From the NCBI GenBank assembly GCA_910583545.1, contig CAJTXM010000014.1, forward strand, positions 1 to 52,962: a stretch of DNA of 52,962 nt, written 5' to 3'. The notes under the pieces are model-generated. The model was not told the DNA's origin. It ran no database searches and saw nothing but the letters and a program-made list of their open reading frames with translations. Position 1 is the first letter of the stretch; each line of letters starts with the position of its first letter. This DNA is from an uncultured Christensenella sp. (GTDB taxonomy: Bacteria > Bacillota > Clostridia > Christensenellales > Borkfalkiaceae). This document shows positions 1 to 10,656 of this stretch, in pieces. The position numbers and the translations under genes were made by a program.

Positions 1-82
1 AGTCATTCTAAATGTCAATATATAAATATGCTAAATTTTAACAAAAATTGTTTAACGCAAACATATCGGTTGGAACAAAGCC

Positions 83-109
83 AAACGGGGCGGCAAAGCC
101 GCCCCGTTT
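83..109. terminator. Strong GC-rich terminator hairpin
   Basis: A perfect 12-bp stem (arms 83-94 and 98-109) has a 3-nt AAA loop. On the + strand it runs into a six-T tract at 107-112, so it is a textbook intrinsic terminator for a + strand gene lying left of the window. It also sits 34 bp past the stop of the - strand lipoprotein operon, but on that strand only three Ts follow the stem. It may therefore serve both directions, more weakly for the - strand operon. Confidence 0.85.
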
Positions 110-142
110 TTTATTGCTTGAGTATTTAAATTTAATGTTATT

Positions 143-3100
143 TTACTGCACAAGATTCAACGTAGCACCGACAGCATCAAATCCACTATTTGAAACTGCT
201 GTACTTGAAGATAAAACTTTCATTGTTTTATTTTCATTGCTTAACTGAAATACCAAAGTTTTATCGCTACTATCTTTTAAAGTAAGCACTCCGCTTTCAA
301 CTGTTCCACTTATAAAAGTGAAAGTTACATTTGAATATTGCCCTTTGAAAGTAAGTGTTCCTGTTATACTTGAAGAATCATCAAATGTGATTACCACATT
401 TGCTTCACCTTCATCCCAGCTATTATAATGTTCCCCTTGATATATCAACCCAGCAAACGCGCTCTTGCTGAGGAACACCTTATTATCTACGTCTATGCCG
501 TAATTTATTGCGGTGTCGCCGTCATAAATAGTAATCTGCGTTCCGTCTATAACGTAAGTTTTATTATCGCCTGCGCCACCCAAGCCGTCAAGCGTAATTG
601 TGGTCGTGCCGTCGGGCAAGGTATAAGTACCCGCATAGCCGTCCTGAACGAATGCAAACGTATTTGCAGCTTTGTCAAGAGTAATTACGTGCATTTGATT
701 ATTGTGAGTAAAAATAAGTTTACCGTCGACTGCCGTATAAGCGTCGGCAACGGTGCTGTCGCCTACGGTTAAAGACCCTCCGCCGTCAATGACGATAGTA
801 ATATCGTTTGAAGTATACGTGCCCTGATAACCGTCGAGAGGAACAATATGTCCGTCCTTCATAACGGCAATATCCGTACCCGACGAATCTTTTACGATAT
901 GATTTGTCACGTTGCACTTCGTAACGTCAATATCTCCCCAGCTTACGCCAACGTGAATAACGTTGTTATAGCCGAATATATTGACGTCGGGTTTCGATTC
1001 GTCGACAAAATGAACTGTTGCCCAGAATACGTACGGTCCGTCGCCTTTCATACCCGAATAATCTACCGATTTTACTAATTCGGTATTAAAGAATATCAGC
1101 GTATCGTTATTGACAGAAGTATTACTTGCGGTCCAGGCGTACCATACGACGCCGACAGATTTATCGACGTAGGCGTATCTTCCGACATTGATTGCTCCGC
1201 TCGTCTTTGCACTGTCTTCTTCGCTTAACTTGCCGTCCGAAAGCTGTTTTCCGCTATAAGCGCCTAACGCCGTCAAATTGAAACTATAGGAAAGACTTGC
1301 TATGGTTTTAGTTCCGCTTTCATTTGCATTGTACAAATTCCAACCCTTATAACTGCCCATCATAGCGGCAGGCACAACCCATTTAGCTGTCAATTCAACG
1401 TTTTCAGTGGGAGTAATTTTGGTAGTAAGCTGAGTATCGTCGTCTACGTACCAACCGATATGCAGTAAGCCTTCCTCTTCGAGAACGGGCAATTCGAATT
1501 CCACCTCTGCAAAAACAACGTCATCGGCTTTTTCACCGTAAGCTGTGATATAAGATACTGTAACCTTGTTTTCGGTTGTGGTATATGTCTTATTTTCGGA
1601 TTCGATATTCAGCACGTAATTCTCAACGGTTTTACTACCGTCTTTGACGAGCATTGTATAGCCTCCGCCGTCTTTTTCCGAATAAGTACCCGTCTTTTCG
1701 CCCCAAACGAACGTGCCCAATCCGCTTAAAACGAGGTCGTCTTTGCCTTCGCAGGTATACGTTCCCTCGTTGCCGTCAAACTCTTTCATCGTCGAACCGT
1801 CGTAGCCGAATTTGCCGATAAGCGTAGTTCCGTCGGAAGCGTAAACGTACAGAAAAGCAGCTTTATAACAGTTTAACGCCTCAACGTCCTCTCCGTCCGC
1901 ATCCGCCGACTTGAACGAAACGTTAAAATAGGCTTTGTCTTTGTAAACAAATGCGTTTACGGTTTTTTCGACAGTATTCGTTTCCGTATTCGTAAACGTT
2001 ATCTTATAAGCGATTGTCGTTGTATTCCAAAACGACATATCCGCCGAAACTTTTAAGTTTTGACCGATAGTACTCGTGTCGTCGGTATACTCGCCAACTT
2101 TTACACCAACGTACATATCGTTCTTTTCAAATCTGTCGTAATCGTGACTATTATAATTAATTATGAAAATTCCCGAATCATTATCAAAATAGCCGAATTT
2201 ATATTTTCCGTCAGAGCCTATTGCTTTAAATACGCCCGTATCGGAGTCAAAGTCAGCAGTACCGTTTGAAGTAATAGCAGACATTTTAGCGTTTGCGTTG
2301 ATAGTCAGCTTGGAATTTAAAGAAGCAGCCGTTTTTGTGCCAGTCGTACCGCTCGTATTGTAAACGTTTCCGTATAAATAACTGCCGTACATTTCAAACT
2401 TCTGCCACTTTGCATAGACAGCAACAGGAGCGTCTACTGTCGTTTCGCCGGGTATCCACTCGTTGCCTGCCGTGCAAGCGGAGTCGGTGAACCAGCCCCT
2501 GAAGAATAACGCATCGTCTACGCTATTTAAAGGCTCGTCTGTCATTTCAAGAGGCATACCCTTAGCTGCGTCTACCGTCTTGAATACGGAAGTATCCCCT
2601 TCGCCGAAGTTATTCATAAACGTAACTGAGATTGCATCGCGCCAGTCTGCGTAAATTTCGGTTGCTTCGGTTATAGTTATGGAAGTGATAACTTCGTCTG
2701 ATAAGTCAGAAAGCGCGTGCCAACCTACAAACACTTTACCAACCTTAGGCGTGGGATCTTCAAGCGCGTAAGGAATTTTTGTATTTATAGATACGACTTC
2801 CCCGTCCATAGTAAGGTTTGCCATTTCCTTGATAATGCTTGCAATGATTTCGCTGTCAAACGTTACAACGAAGTGCGCTGTACGCGCTTTTTCTTCATTG
2901 AGTTCGAAAGCCGAAATCTTATTTTCGTCTATAACCTCATATTCGTAGGTTTTGGTACCGTCGGTCATATTGCCTATGCCGTCTATAAGGTATTCGGCAG
3001 TTTCGAAAGTATACTTGCCGTAGAACGAGTCGAGTAATTTAACTTCCGCATTGTTTGCGCCTAAGTTTGCGCTTGTCGTGCCGAGCGCGGTAATTATATT

Positions 3101-6100
3101 ACCGTTTTGTTTAACGACGAGAGTTTTGCCGTTTAGTACGTCTGCGTGTTCGACTTTTTCGCCTAAATGATTTTCAAGCGTAACGTCCGTATAAATCTTG
3201 TTGCCGTAGATAAGCATAAGCTTTTCGTTGCCGTCAACCGAATATTTAACGACGCGCGTCTTGCCTTCCGTATAACCGCCCAAAGCATTGAAATCAATAC
3301 CTTTATTGCCATCTTCCGCAAATTCAACGTTTTCGCCGTTTGTCAGCAAGAAATTAGAACCGCCGATTTCCGTATCTGAGTTATACCAATCTTGCATAAT
3401 CAAAATACGGGTTGCGTGATCCTCCGAAGCATAAAAGAACACCTTAATATTGACAGTTTTATTATCTTTTAACGTGCTCCATATGAGAGTCTGGGCTTCT
3501 GCATCGTAACTTTTTACCTTTGCAGTAAAATTCCTTTGACTTGTGCTAAAGTTTCCCCAGCGAGTTTCGCCCGTGACATTGCCGTCTTTGTCGATGGTAA
3601 TGTGCGCTTCGGTATCGTAAGTACCGCTGGCGCCGTTGTACTCACCGTAATAAACGGGAAGAGCGGTCCACTTGCCGTAAACTACAATTCCGTCGTCGCC
3701 TGCGCTGAGCTCGGTTTCGGCGTTAATCTGCATTTCTCCGCTGTCTGTGTTGACAAACCAACCGTCGAATGAACGCCAGTTGTCCAAATCTATATCGTGA
3801 TCGGGCAAGAATTTGCCGATTATTTCGCCATCGCCGAAGTACACAGCCGTGCCAGCGTCGTCGGCGTCGGTTTTAAGCGTAAACGAGTGCTTCTGCGACC
3901 ATTTGGCATAGAAGTCGATGCTGTAAATATGTACGGGAACGTAATTGCCGTCCTTGTCGAGTTCAACGGGGGTTTTGCAGTCTTTATCCAGATACCAGCC
4001 CATAAACATCTTTTCATTATTTAAAGGAACGGGAAGCTTGAAGGGAACTGTTTTGCTGACGCTGAGTTCATAATTTCCGTCTTCGTTGACCGTGCCGAGT
4101 CCGTCGGTATCGGAAACTTCCACACCGTTCAAATTAAAGACGATGCGTACATTCTCTTTCATACCGGTGACTTTGCCGTCGTTATCGAAAGCAAATACAA
4201 AATAATCTTTGCCGATTACCGTGCTTATATTTTCTCTGCCGAAACCGTCAACGCGCTCGTACTTATAAGCCGAAGATTTTTTGTCCCCGTTGCGGAAAGT
4301 GCAGTCTATTGCGCCTGCGCCGTTGACAACTATCTTATTGATGTCACAATTCTTAACTTCGTACTCTCCTTCGAAGCCGTCGCAGACCTGCCATCTTTCG
4401 GTTGAAGTGTTATACCCGAAGTTTTCAACCTTATTGCCGTCGGCGTCTTTAACGAAAAGATTTGTATAACCGTCCATTACGGAAAGGTCTGACGCCGTAC
4501 CGTCCAAATCGGTGAATTTTACGTTGAAAGTAACTGCGCCTTCGTTTACGCATATTCCGATAGTTTTGCCGTCGGCGTAATTATATTCAACTGCAAACAC
4601 AGTGTCGTTACCGACAGTAATCGTAGCGGCTTTACCGTCTTTTTTTGCAAAATTCGCATTGAAAATCACACTATCTGTTACGTTATCGTTTTCGTCCAAA
4701 ATATCCTTATGAACTTCTCTTGTATCGTAATAAGGTGTAAATATCTTTATATCCGTCGAGGAATAAATTAAAACGATAATTTTAGTTTCCGCATCGTAAT
4801 AAGCGGGATAAACTTCGCCGTCAATGATAAAATCTATCTCGCCGTTTAAAACTTCGGGATTTTTGGAGTTAATCACAACTTTGCCGTTTACGGGGTACGT
4901 TGTACCTGTAGCCGTGTTTTTATCAAGCGGAAGAATGGGACCGCCGTAAAGGTTATCACACGTTCTTGATAACAGTTTCCCCTCGGAATCAATATAGTAG
5001 CCGAAGCAATAATAATCTACGTCGTCATAGGGTGCGGGTTTTTTGTCGTCCGCAACCTTCTTTATTTCCAAGCCGTATTCGGAGTTGGTGTAAGTATCAG
5101 TCGAGCCTGAATTGTAGTTTGCGGCGGTGTGCGACTTTGTCCAGAACGCGTCCGTCAATTCGGGCAACTCTTTGGTTTCAACTGCCGTTTCGTCCTCGGC
5201 GCAGTCCTTGAGCGTACAGGTGCGCGTTGCCGTGCCCTTTGAGGTTGCAGTCGGCTCTTGCGTGATTTCCCACGCGCCGAAAGTGTGCGCAAGTTTGGGG
5301 ACGGTTACTCCCTCAACCTTTATTCCGTACTCTGCGTTTGCAAAATCGGCAATACCTGCCGTCTGGTGCGTTGCAGGCTCGGTTTCCGTCTTAATCCAGA
5401 ACGACGTGTCGCTGAGCGCGGGAACGTCCTCTTCTTCGACGTGACCGCAAGCAGAATCCGAGCAGGTGCGCTGGATTTTTCCGCCTGCCGTAAGCGTGGG
5501 CTGTCCGCCGACGAAAGTCCAGTCTCCGTAAACGTGGGCGTCCTCAGACTTGGAAACGGGAACGGTAACTTCGCCGTACTCAGCCGAAGTGTAAACGTTT
5601 TTGCCGTCCTCGGTATGAGTGGGAGCCTGTGATTTTTCCGCATCCAAAGTCCAGACAGAAGTGTCGGTCAGAACGGGGACGTCGGTCTTGGTTTCGGTGT
5701 GGTCGCCGTTTGCTCCGCAGACGCGCACTGCTTCGCCCCTTTCCGTCTCTGTGGGTTTTTTGGTGAGCGTCCATTTGCCGTAACTGTGAACGTCTGCGTC
5801 TACGGCAAGAGTGACAATAACCGTGCCGTAATCGGCGGAAGTAAATTCGCGCTTACCCTCAGCGGAGCAAGTGGGGTCTACCTTGACGGTCAGATTTTCA
5901 GTCCAGACGGAAGTATCGGTAAGAACGGGAACGTCCTTTTCCTCTTTTCCGCCGTCGTTATCTTTGCAATAGCGTTCTGCTTTTCCGCCTGCCGTGAGCG
6001 TAGGATCGGTGATAAGCGTCCATTTGCCGTAGCTGTGAGTATGTTCGCCGTCCTTGTCACACGCCGTAAGCGACGCGCCGGCCGCGCCGATAGTCATTAC

Positions 6101-6145
6101 CGACAGCACAGCCAAGGCTGTTTTTGCGATGTTGCGTTTTTTCAT
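143..6145 (-). CDS. Giant repeat-rich surface lipoprotein (InlB B-repeats, HxYGxW repeats)
   Basis: A 2000-aa secreted lipoprotein of unknown function, last gene of the - strand surface operon. The start at 6145 is chosen because AGGAG precedes it and a signal peptide follows at once, with lipobox LTAC and Cys29. An upstream in-frame ATG at 6247 would bury the signal. Residues about 37-370 hold four copies of an ~83-aa repeat starting H-[ST/V]-[YF]-G-x-W and ending in a Cys motif. From about residue 375 the protein is built of four units of about 340-450 aa. Each has a beta-rich module with a GxYxx...LDGxG signature; the first three end in one or two InlB/Listeria-Bacteroides repeats (G-W-[YFW]...[AG]-[KD]-W near residues 748, 824, 1166, 1244 and 1587). 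The last unit lacks them. No catalytic motif is seen. InlB repeats in other proteins act as stalks or adhesive modules; adhesion or substrate capture is inferred. Confidence 0.85.
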   Translation of the reverse strand: MKKRNIAKTALAVLSVMTIGAAGASLTACDKDGEHTHSYGKWTLITDPTLTAGGKAERYCKDNDGGKEEKDVPVLTDTSVWTENLTVKVDPTCSAEGKREFTSADYGTVIVTLAVDADVHSYGKWTLTKKPTETERGEAVRVCGANGDHTETKTDVPVLTDTSVWTLDAEKSQAPTHTEDGKNVYTSAEYGEVTVPVSKSEDAHVYGDWTFVGGQPTLTAGGKIQRTCSDSACGHVEEEDVPALSDTSFWIKTETEPATHQTAGIADFANAEYGIKVEGVTVPKLAHTFGAWEITQEPTATSKGTATRTCTLKDCAEDETAVETKELPELTDAFWTKSHTAANYNSGSTDTYTNSEYGLEIKKVADDKKPAPYDDVDYYCFGYYIDSEGKLLSRTCDNLYGGPILPLDKNTATGTTYPVNGKVVINSKNPEVLNGEIDFIIDGEVYPAYYDAETKIIVLIYSSTDIKIFTPYYDTREVHKDILDENDNVTDSVIFNANFAKKDGKAATITVGNDTVFAVEYNYADGKTIGICVNEGAVTFNVKFTDLDGTASDLSVMDGYTNLFVKDADGNKVENFGYNTSTERWQVCDGFEGEYEVKNCDINKIVVNGAGAIDCTFRNGDKKSSAYKYERVDGFGRENISTVIGKDYFVFAFDNDGKVTGMKENVRIVFNLNGVEVSDTDGLGTVNEDGNYELSVSKTVPFKLPVPLNNEKMFMGWYLDKDCKTPVELDKDGNYVPVHIYSIDFYAKWSQKHSFTLKTDADDAGTAVYFGDGEIIGKFLPDHDIDLDNWRSFDGWFVNTDSGEMQINAETELSAGDDGIVVYGKWTALPVYYGEYNGASGTYDTEAHITIDKDGNVTGETRWGNFSTSQRNFTAKVKSYDAEAQTLIWSTLKDNKTVNIKVFFYASEDHATRILIMQDWYNSDTEIGGSNFLLTNGENVEFAEDGNKGIDFNALGGYTEGKTRVVKYSVDGNEKLMLIYGNKIYTDVTLENHLGEKVEHADVLNGKTLVVKQNGNIITALGTTSANLGANNAEVKLLDSFYGKYTFETAEYLIDGIGNMTDGTKTYEYEVIDENKISAFELNEEKARTAHFVVTFDSEIIASIIKEMANLTMDGEVVSINTKIPYALEDPTPKVGKVFVGWHALSDLSDEVITSITITEATEIYADWRDAISVTFMNNFGEGDTSVFKTVDAAKGMPLEMTDEPLNSVDDALFFRGWFTDSACTAGNEWIPGETTVDAPVAVYAKWQKFEMYGSYLYGNVYNTSGTTGTKTAASLNSKLTINANAKMSAITSNGTADFDSDTGVFKAIGSDGKYKFGYFDNDSGIFIINYNSHDYDRFEKNDMYVGVKVGEYTDDTSTIGQNLKVSADMSFWNTTTIAYKITFTNTETNTVEKTVNAFVYKDKAYFNVSFKSADADGEDVEALNCYKAAFLYVYASDGTTLIGKFGYDGSTMKEFDGNEGTYTCEGKDDLVLSGLGTFVWGEKTGTYSEKDGGGYTMLVKDGSKTVENYVLNIESENKTYTTTENKVTVSYITAYGEKADDVVFAEVEFELPVLEEEGLLHIGWYVDDDTQLTTKITPTENVELTAKWVVPAAMMGSYKGWNLYNANESGTKTIASLSYSFNLTALGAYSGKQLSDGKLSEEDSAKTSGAINVGRYAYVDKSVGVVWYAWTASNTSVNNDTLIFFNTELVKSVDYSGMKGDGPYVFWATVHFVDESKPDVNIFGYNNVIHVGVSWGDIDVTKCNVTNHIVKDSSGTDIAVMKDGHIVPLDGYQGTYTSNDITIVIDGGGSLTVGDSTVADAYTAVDGKLIFTHNNQMHVITLDKAANTFAFVQDGYAGTYTLPDGTTTITLDGLGGAGDNKTYVIDGTQITIYDGDTAINYGIDVDNKVFLSKSAFAGLIYQGEHYNSWDEGEANVVITFDDSSSITGTLTFKGQYSNVTFTFISGTVESGVLTLKDSSDKTLVFQLSNENKTMKVLSSSTAVSNSGFDAVGATLNLVQ

Positions 6146-6174
6146 AAAAACTCCTTTAATATTTTTTCTACCTT

Positions 6175-9100
6175 TTACACTGAACCGAATACGGTGCCTG
6201 CCGCAAAATAGCCGTGCGAGGAAGCAGATATCCCCGTTTTCGAGCACGTTATAGCGCTCAGTCCTACCGCGTCGGTAAAGGTAAACTCTATCTGTTTGCC
6301 GTTCACCGTTACGGTGATTTTGTTGCCTGCAACCGTAAACGTTCCTGCCGTTCCCTCACCGGTCGCATATTCGGGATTATATTTGTCTTTACACTCTTCG
6401 TCGTGCTCGGCGGAAGAGGATTTTATAATAACTTTTCCGTTTTCCGAAAACTCGAAAACGGTCTTTGCTCTGTAAGGGTAGTCCTCGTAATCGCAAACGA
6501 AAGTGAACGTAGCTTCGAAAGATTTCCCTGCAAGAAGCGACTCGTCGAGCGCAATGTCGCTCTCTTTAAAGGTCTTTTCGGCAAAGTCTAAATCGTAAAC
6601 TTTCGTTTCCGTGCCGAAAAGTACCGTCACGCTGTTTGAATAGAATTCGTAAGAGCCTGTTTTCAAGCCGAGAACAGCCGTTCCGAAGCCGTCGAGCACG
6701 AGAATTTCGCCGTCAGCGCCCGAATATGTTCCCCTCACTCTGTCGGACAGGATAAGTCCGCTTGAAGCTCCGCTCCACTCCTTAACCTTTACAACGGCCG
6801 TTTTTTCGCCGTAAACGACTTCGAGAATCGAGCCGAGAGTGTTTACGTCGCCCGTAAGAGCCGTAACCGAAGCCGTTTCACCCAGCGCCGTCGGCGCAGA
6901 CGCGGCGGCGTAAACGGTAATTCCGCCTGCCGTTATAGCTCTGAGAGTAAAGCCCTCCGTTCCGCACGCCTTTGCCGATCCCGTTGTAAAGTAGTCCGTA
7001 AACGTTACAGATCCTCGCGCCGTGGCTTTTATAATTCCGTCGGCGACGTATTCGCCCGTAAGAGTTATGGCTCCGCGTTCGGTCTGTGCCGAAGCCGTGA
7101 ACGTATTACCGCTGAGCACCGCGTTTCCGTTAAAGCTTATGCCCTGAAATACTCCGTAAATTCTGCCGTATTCGTCCAGTCTCAGCGACGAGCCGGAATT
7201 GATTGCTCCCGTCGTGTAATTGCCGACGAGTTTTTCACCGCTGTACACGCTGTCGAGTATCTGAACCGCGTAGTACGAAGATTTTATCGCACCGCCTACG
7301 GGGATATTTATTATCAGCTGATAGAAACCTGCTCTTGCAAACTGAATTTTCGAAGTATCGACGTACCTGACGTCAAAGCCTTCTATCTTGCTCTCCATCT
7401 GAGTCTGGGAAAGCGCGCCGTCCTTAGTCACTATCGAAAGCCCTTCGAAAAGCTCTTTTTTGCCGGAGCCTTTGCCCAGAACGAAGTTGTTTACCGAAAC
7501 TATCGCGCCGTCCTCAATTAAAACGTTTACAAAGCTTCTGCCGACGAGGTTTTCAGCGTCCGCCATTTCCCTTAGCGTCAAAACGTTTTTATAATCGGAA
7601 AACATCAGCTTCGCGGTTTTGCCGTGCGTGAAAGTCGGTTCGGGGTTGATATAAGTTATAGTTACGTTGTTTCCGTTTTTGACGTATGAAAACGCAGTGG
7701 TCATATACTTGCTTTCCGTGTCGAACCACATTTCACCCGTGCCGTAGCCGTCGAAGAAGAAAGCCGTGTTCCCGTAAACGTATCTGCCGAAAAGATCGTC
7801 CTTTTCATCCACGGTGAAGGTTTTATTGTCCTTATCCAGACGGAACAGATACGACATAGGCGTATTTTCGCCGTCGTAAAACTTGTTGTAAACGAGCCAG
7901 GTGTTTTCCGCGTAGTCCGCACCGCCGTTTTTGAGAGTTGACTGTTCGCTTTTGATTATGTCAAAGACGGTCTTTCCGTCGATTTTAAGAGTTACCCTGT
8001 CCGCCGCACTGACCGCGAACGAGGCTTCTTTTCCGTCGATAAAGCCCTTAAAGGTCATCCCCGCATAAGGCGAAGCTACAGTGCCTTCCTTGTTGATAAT
8101 GCCCTTATAATCGTTCGACATAGTGAACGAATACGTTTCGCCGCCGAACTGAACCGAGGAGACAATACCCGTATTCTGCGTGAAATCGGGCGCGAACACA
8201 GCGTAATCGAAAATTTCCTCCGCGTAGAAAGTATCGGCTGAGTACTTGTTTATAAATTGAGTTTTAATGCCGTACCATAACGAAGAGCCGTCGGCTTTGT
8301 CGGTTATCTGAATAAGGTCGAGAGAGTACGCGCCGGGACTTACAATAAGATTTCCTGCCGAATTCCTTTGCAGAACGTGATATCCGTTGATGCTCGAATT
8401 TATCTGAACGTAGCTTCCGGTACTCCACTTGTTTTCGTTGAAGAATACAAACGGGCGCGAACCGTCGTGATAGGAAAGTTTTACGGAGTTTACGGGGTCG
8501 AGACTGATTATTCCGTCCGCATAGCGCATTACGAACTCGTACGTTCTGATGCTTATTTTGAACGTGCAGTCGTCGATTATCGAAAGCATATCCGCCTTTA
8601 CGTCGTCGAAGTACATATTGCCGTCTTCGTCCACGACGAAATCGTTCAGCGTTGCCGCGCCTGCGTAAACCGATGCGGAGTACGGCGATATCAGCGAGTA
8701 TTCGCCGGCGCCTCCGTCGCCCCAGCCGTATTCGTAATCGCCGTCATCGCTCTCTTCGTACTTTTCGATGGGCATAAGCGAAGTTTTGTAAGTGCCCGTC
8801 ATCTCCCTGTCTAAAACGACGACCTTCGACTGGGCCGAAACGCCCTTGTATTCCGCCGTTACGAAATAAATTCCTGCGTTGAACAAATCGATTTTGCCCG
8901 TTACCATTTCGTTGGTGACGGCGACGGGTTCGCCCTTTTCCGTGATTGTGAAAAGCTCTCTCGGATAGACCGTAGTTCCGCTGAATATCACTCTTTCGCT
9001 TCCGTTGACCTCGACGCCGTTGTCAATACGGACGGTAAAACCGACCGTAACGGGCGTTGTCCCTATGCCGTAAACGAACACGTCAATTTCGACGTACTGC

Positions 9101-10629
9101 TCGGCAGGAGAGTCAAAGTCGAGCGGTTCGCTCTTTATCTCCGCGTAGCAGGTAGTCGCGCCGATATAGTCGGGGTTGTCGTACAGAGTACGCTTTACGC
9201 CGTCTATGACGACGTCGACGTTTTTGAAAACGTTGTACTTCGTCGTTCCCGATGGAAGCATTACCGTCTCTTCGAGAACTTTTATCGAATAGTCTACTTT
9301 CTTTTCAACCACTTCGTAGGTTATTTCCTTTTCGAAATAGTCGAACTGCACACCCGTTAAACTGAGGGGTTTCGTGTTGTAGGGAATTCTGATTTTCGCC
9401 TTGTATTCGCCTGTCTTAGCGAAATCGACGTCCGTCAGGTCGAAATAAGATTTATCGAGCGCGGTGAATTTTACGCCGTTGATGACTACGGAGAAATCGG
9501 CTCCGAAATCGTAGCCCGAAATATCAGTTCCCTTCTGAATAAGCACCGTGTCCGCCGCAGCGTAATTTATGATTACGCCGAGCTTGACCTTTACGATTGC
9601 CGTTGCTACTCTTCCGCCGTAATTGAGAGTAATTTCGTTGTCGCCCTCTTTCGAATAGTCGACGGTGCCCGAAATCATATCGTCCGTAACGGTAAGTATC
9701 TGATTGCCCCTTTTCACCTCGAACAGAGTCTTTAAATCGATATCTTCGCTGTTGGGATAAGTCACCACCGTCTTTGCGGTGACGGAAAGCTGGGTCTTAG
9801 CCACTATTTTCAGATTGACGGTCGACTGTGCCGTCCTGCCGTTTTTCTCGAAATTTATTGTTACGGGATAGGCGTTGCCCTCTTCCGCGCCGTCGAGAGC
9901 GGATATATCTATGTACTCGTCCTTTACCTCTTCGGCAATACCGCCGACGTAGATAGAGAACAGCTGTTTATAATCGAAATCTGAAAGTTCCGCCTTTGTC
10001 AGTTCGTATTCGCTGTACGAATTGAGAATTTCTATCTGAAAGGCGTCTATTACCGTTATTCTGAGTGTTTCCGACGCAGAACCGCAGGTGACCGTATAGG
10101 TGTACTCGCCTGCCTCAGCCTTCAAATCGGTAGTTATCATAGCGTCGGTTATTCTGACGGATTTGCCGTCTACCGTTGCGGTGAACAGCGACTTGAAATC
10201 GTAATCTTTAAGCGCGGTCGTGTTCAATGAAACCGACGGCTTTGAAAGCGTAACGGTGCATACGGAAGCGACGACGGTAACTTTTATTGAAGCCGTCTTT
10301 TCCTTGTAAGTGCACCTGACCTCATACTCTCCCGCCTCGGCTATGACTGCGGAAGCGTCGACGTATGCGTGCGCCGGAACGGGAACGCCGTCGTCCACTA
10401 TCCTGAAATATTTTGCAAAGTTGAAATCCGCCGTTTCATAGTCCTTCAATGTAACTTCCGCCACCGTGACGCCGATATTTATCTTGTCCGAGGGCGCTTC
10501 GGGTTCGGGAACTTCGTCGGGGGGAACGACGGGGTTTTTATTGTCATCGCAGCTGTTACAGCCTGTAAACGCCATTGCGGAAACCGCGGTGAACGCTGCA
10601 AGAAGCGCGATAAATTGTTTCTTTTTCAT
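6175..10629 (-). CDS. Large lipoprotein with seven Ig-like repeats and GTY/LDG beta modules
   Basis: A 1484-aa predicted lipoprotein (lipobox FTGC, Cys24), started by an AGGAG site, with an acidic Pro/Glu linker after the Cys. Residues about 45-605 form seven tandem Ig-like repeats of 75-95 aa. Each has a [DY]-[FY]-x-x-x-[FL]-F core (DFNFAKYF, DYDFKSLF, DFDYKQLF and similar) and ends in an A-G-E-Y or similar strand. This resembles the bacterial Ig-like domains of clostridial surface proteins. From about residue 608 the protein changes to beta modules carrying GxY...[FL]DGxG signatures (clearest near 946-963 and 1298-1313), the same signature as in the 2000-aa protein 29 bp downstream. No enzyme motif is seen. 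The two genes probably arose from shared modules and are co-transcribed. The role is probably surface binding or spacing; the function is unknown. Confidence 0.83.
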   Translation of the reverse strand: MKKKQFIALLAAFTAVSAMAFTGCNSCDDNKNPVVPPDEVPEPEAPSDKINIGVTVAEVTLKDYETADFNFAKYFRIVDDGVPVPAHAYVDASAVIAEAGEYEVRCTYKEKTASIKVTVVASVCTVTLSKPSVSLNTTALKDYDFKSLFTATVDGKSVRITDAMITTDLKAEAGEYTYTVTCGSASETLRITVIDAFQIEILNSYSEYELTKAELSDFDYKQLFSIYVGGIAEEVKDEYIDISALDGAEEGNAYPVTINFEKNGRTAQSTVNLKIVAKTQLSVTAKTVVTYPNSEDIDLKTLFEVKRGNQILTVTDDMISGTVDYSKEGDNEITLNYGGRVATAIVKVKLGVIINYAAADTVLIQKGTDISGYDFGADFSVVINGVKFTALDKSYFDLTDVDFAKTGEYKAKIRIPYNTKPLSLTGVQFDYFEKEITYEVVEKKVDYSIKVLEETVMLPSGTTKYNVFKNVDVVIDGVKRTLYDNPDYIGATTCYAEIKSEPLDFDSPAEQYVEIDVFVYGIGTTPVTVGFTVRIDNGVEVNGSERVIFSGTTVYPRELFTITEKGEPVAVTNEMVTGKIDLFNAGIYFVTAEYKGVSAQSKVVVLDREMTGTYKTSLMPIEKYEESDDGDYEYGWGDGGAGEYSLISPYSASVYAGAATLNDFVVDEDGNMYFDDVKADMLSIIDDCTFKISIRTYEFVMRYADGIISLDPVNSVKLSYHDGSRPFVFFNENKWSTGSYVQINSSINGYHVLQRNSAGNLIVSPGAYSLDLIQITDKADGSSLWYGIKTQFINKYSADTFYAEEIFDYAVFAPDFTQNTGIVSSVQFGGETYSFTMSNDYKGIINKEGTVASPYAGMTFKGFIDGKEASFAVSAADRVTLKIDGKTVFDIIKSEQSTLKNGGADYAENTWLVYNKFYDGENTPMSYLFRLDKDNKTFTVDEKDDLFGRYVYGNTAFFFDGYGTGEMWFDTESKYMTTAFSYVKNGNNVTITYINPEPTFTHGKTAKLMFSDYKNVLTLREMADAENLVGRSFVNVLIEDGAIVSVNNFVLGKGSGKKELFEGLSIVTKDGALSQTQMESKIEGFDVRYVDTSKIQFARAGFYQLIINIPVGGAIKSSYYAVQILDSVYSGEKLVGNYTTGAINSGSSLRLDEYGRIYGVFQGISFNGNAVLSGNTFTASAQTERGAITLTGEYVADGIIKATARGSVTFTDYFTTGSAKACGTEGFTLRAITAGGITVYAAASAPTALGETASVTALTGDVNTLGSILEVVYGEKTAVVKVKEWSGASSGLILSDRVRGTYSGADGEILVLDGFGTAVLGLKTGSYEFYSNSVTVLFGTETKVYDLDFAEKTFKESDIALDESLLAGKSFEATFTFVCDYEDYPYRAKTVFEFSENGKVIIKSSSAEHDEECKDKYNPEYATGEGTAGTFTVAGNKITVTVNGKQIEFTFTDAVGLSAITCSKTGISASSHGYFAAGTVFGSV

Positions 10630-10656
10630 ATTAAGCTCCTAACGAGCTTTTCGCTT

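Noticed and set aside
83..109. Terminator assigned firmly to the - strand lipoprotein operon
   Set aside because: The six-T tract follows the stem only on the + strand. The - strand has three Ts, so assignment to an unseen convergent gene is at least as likely.
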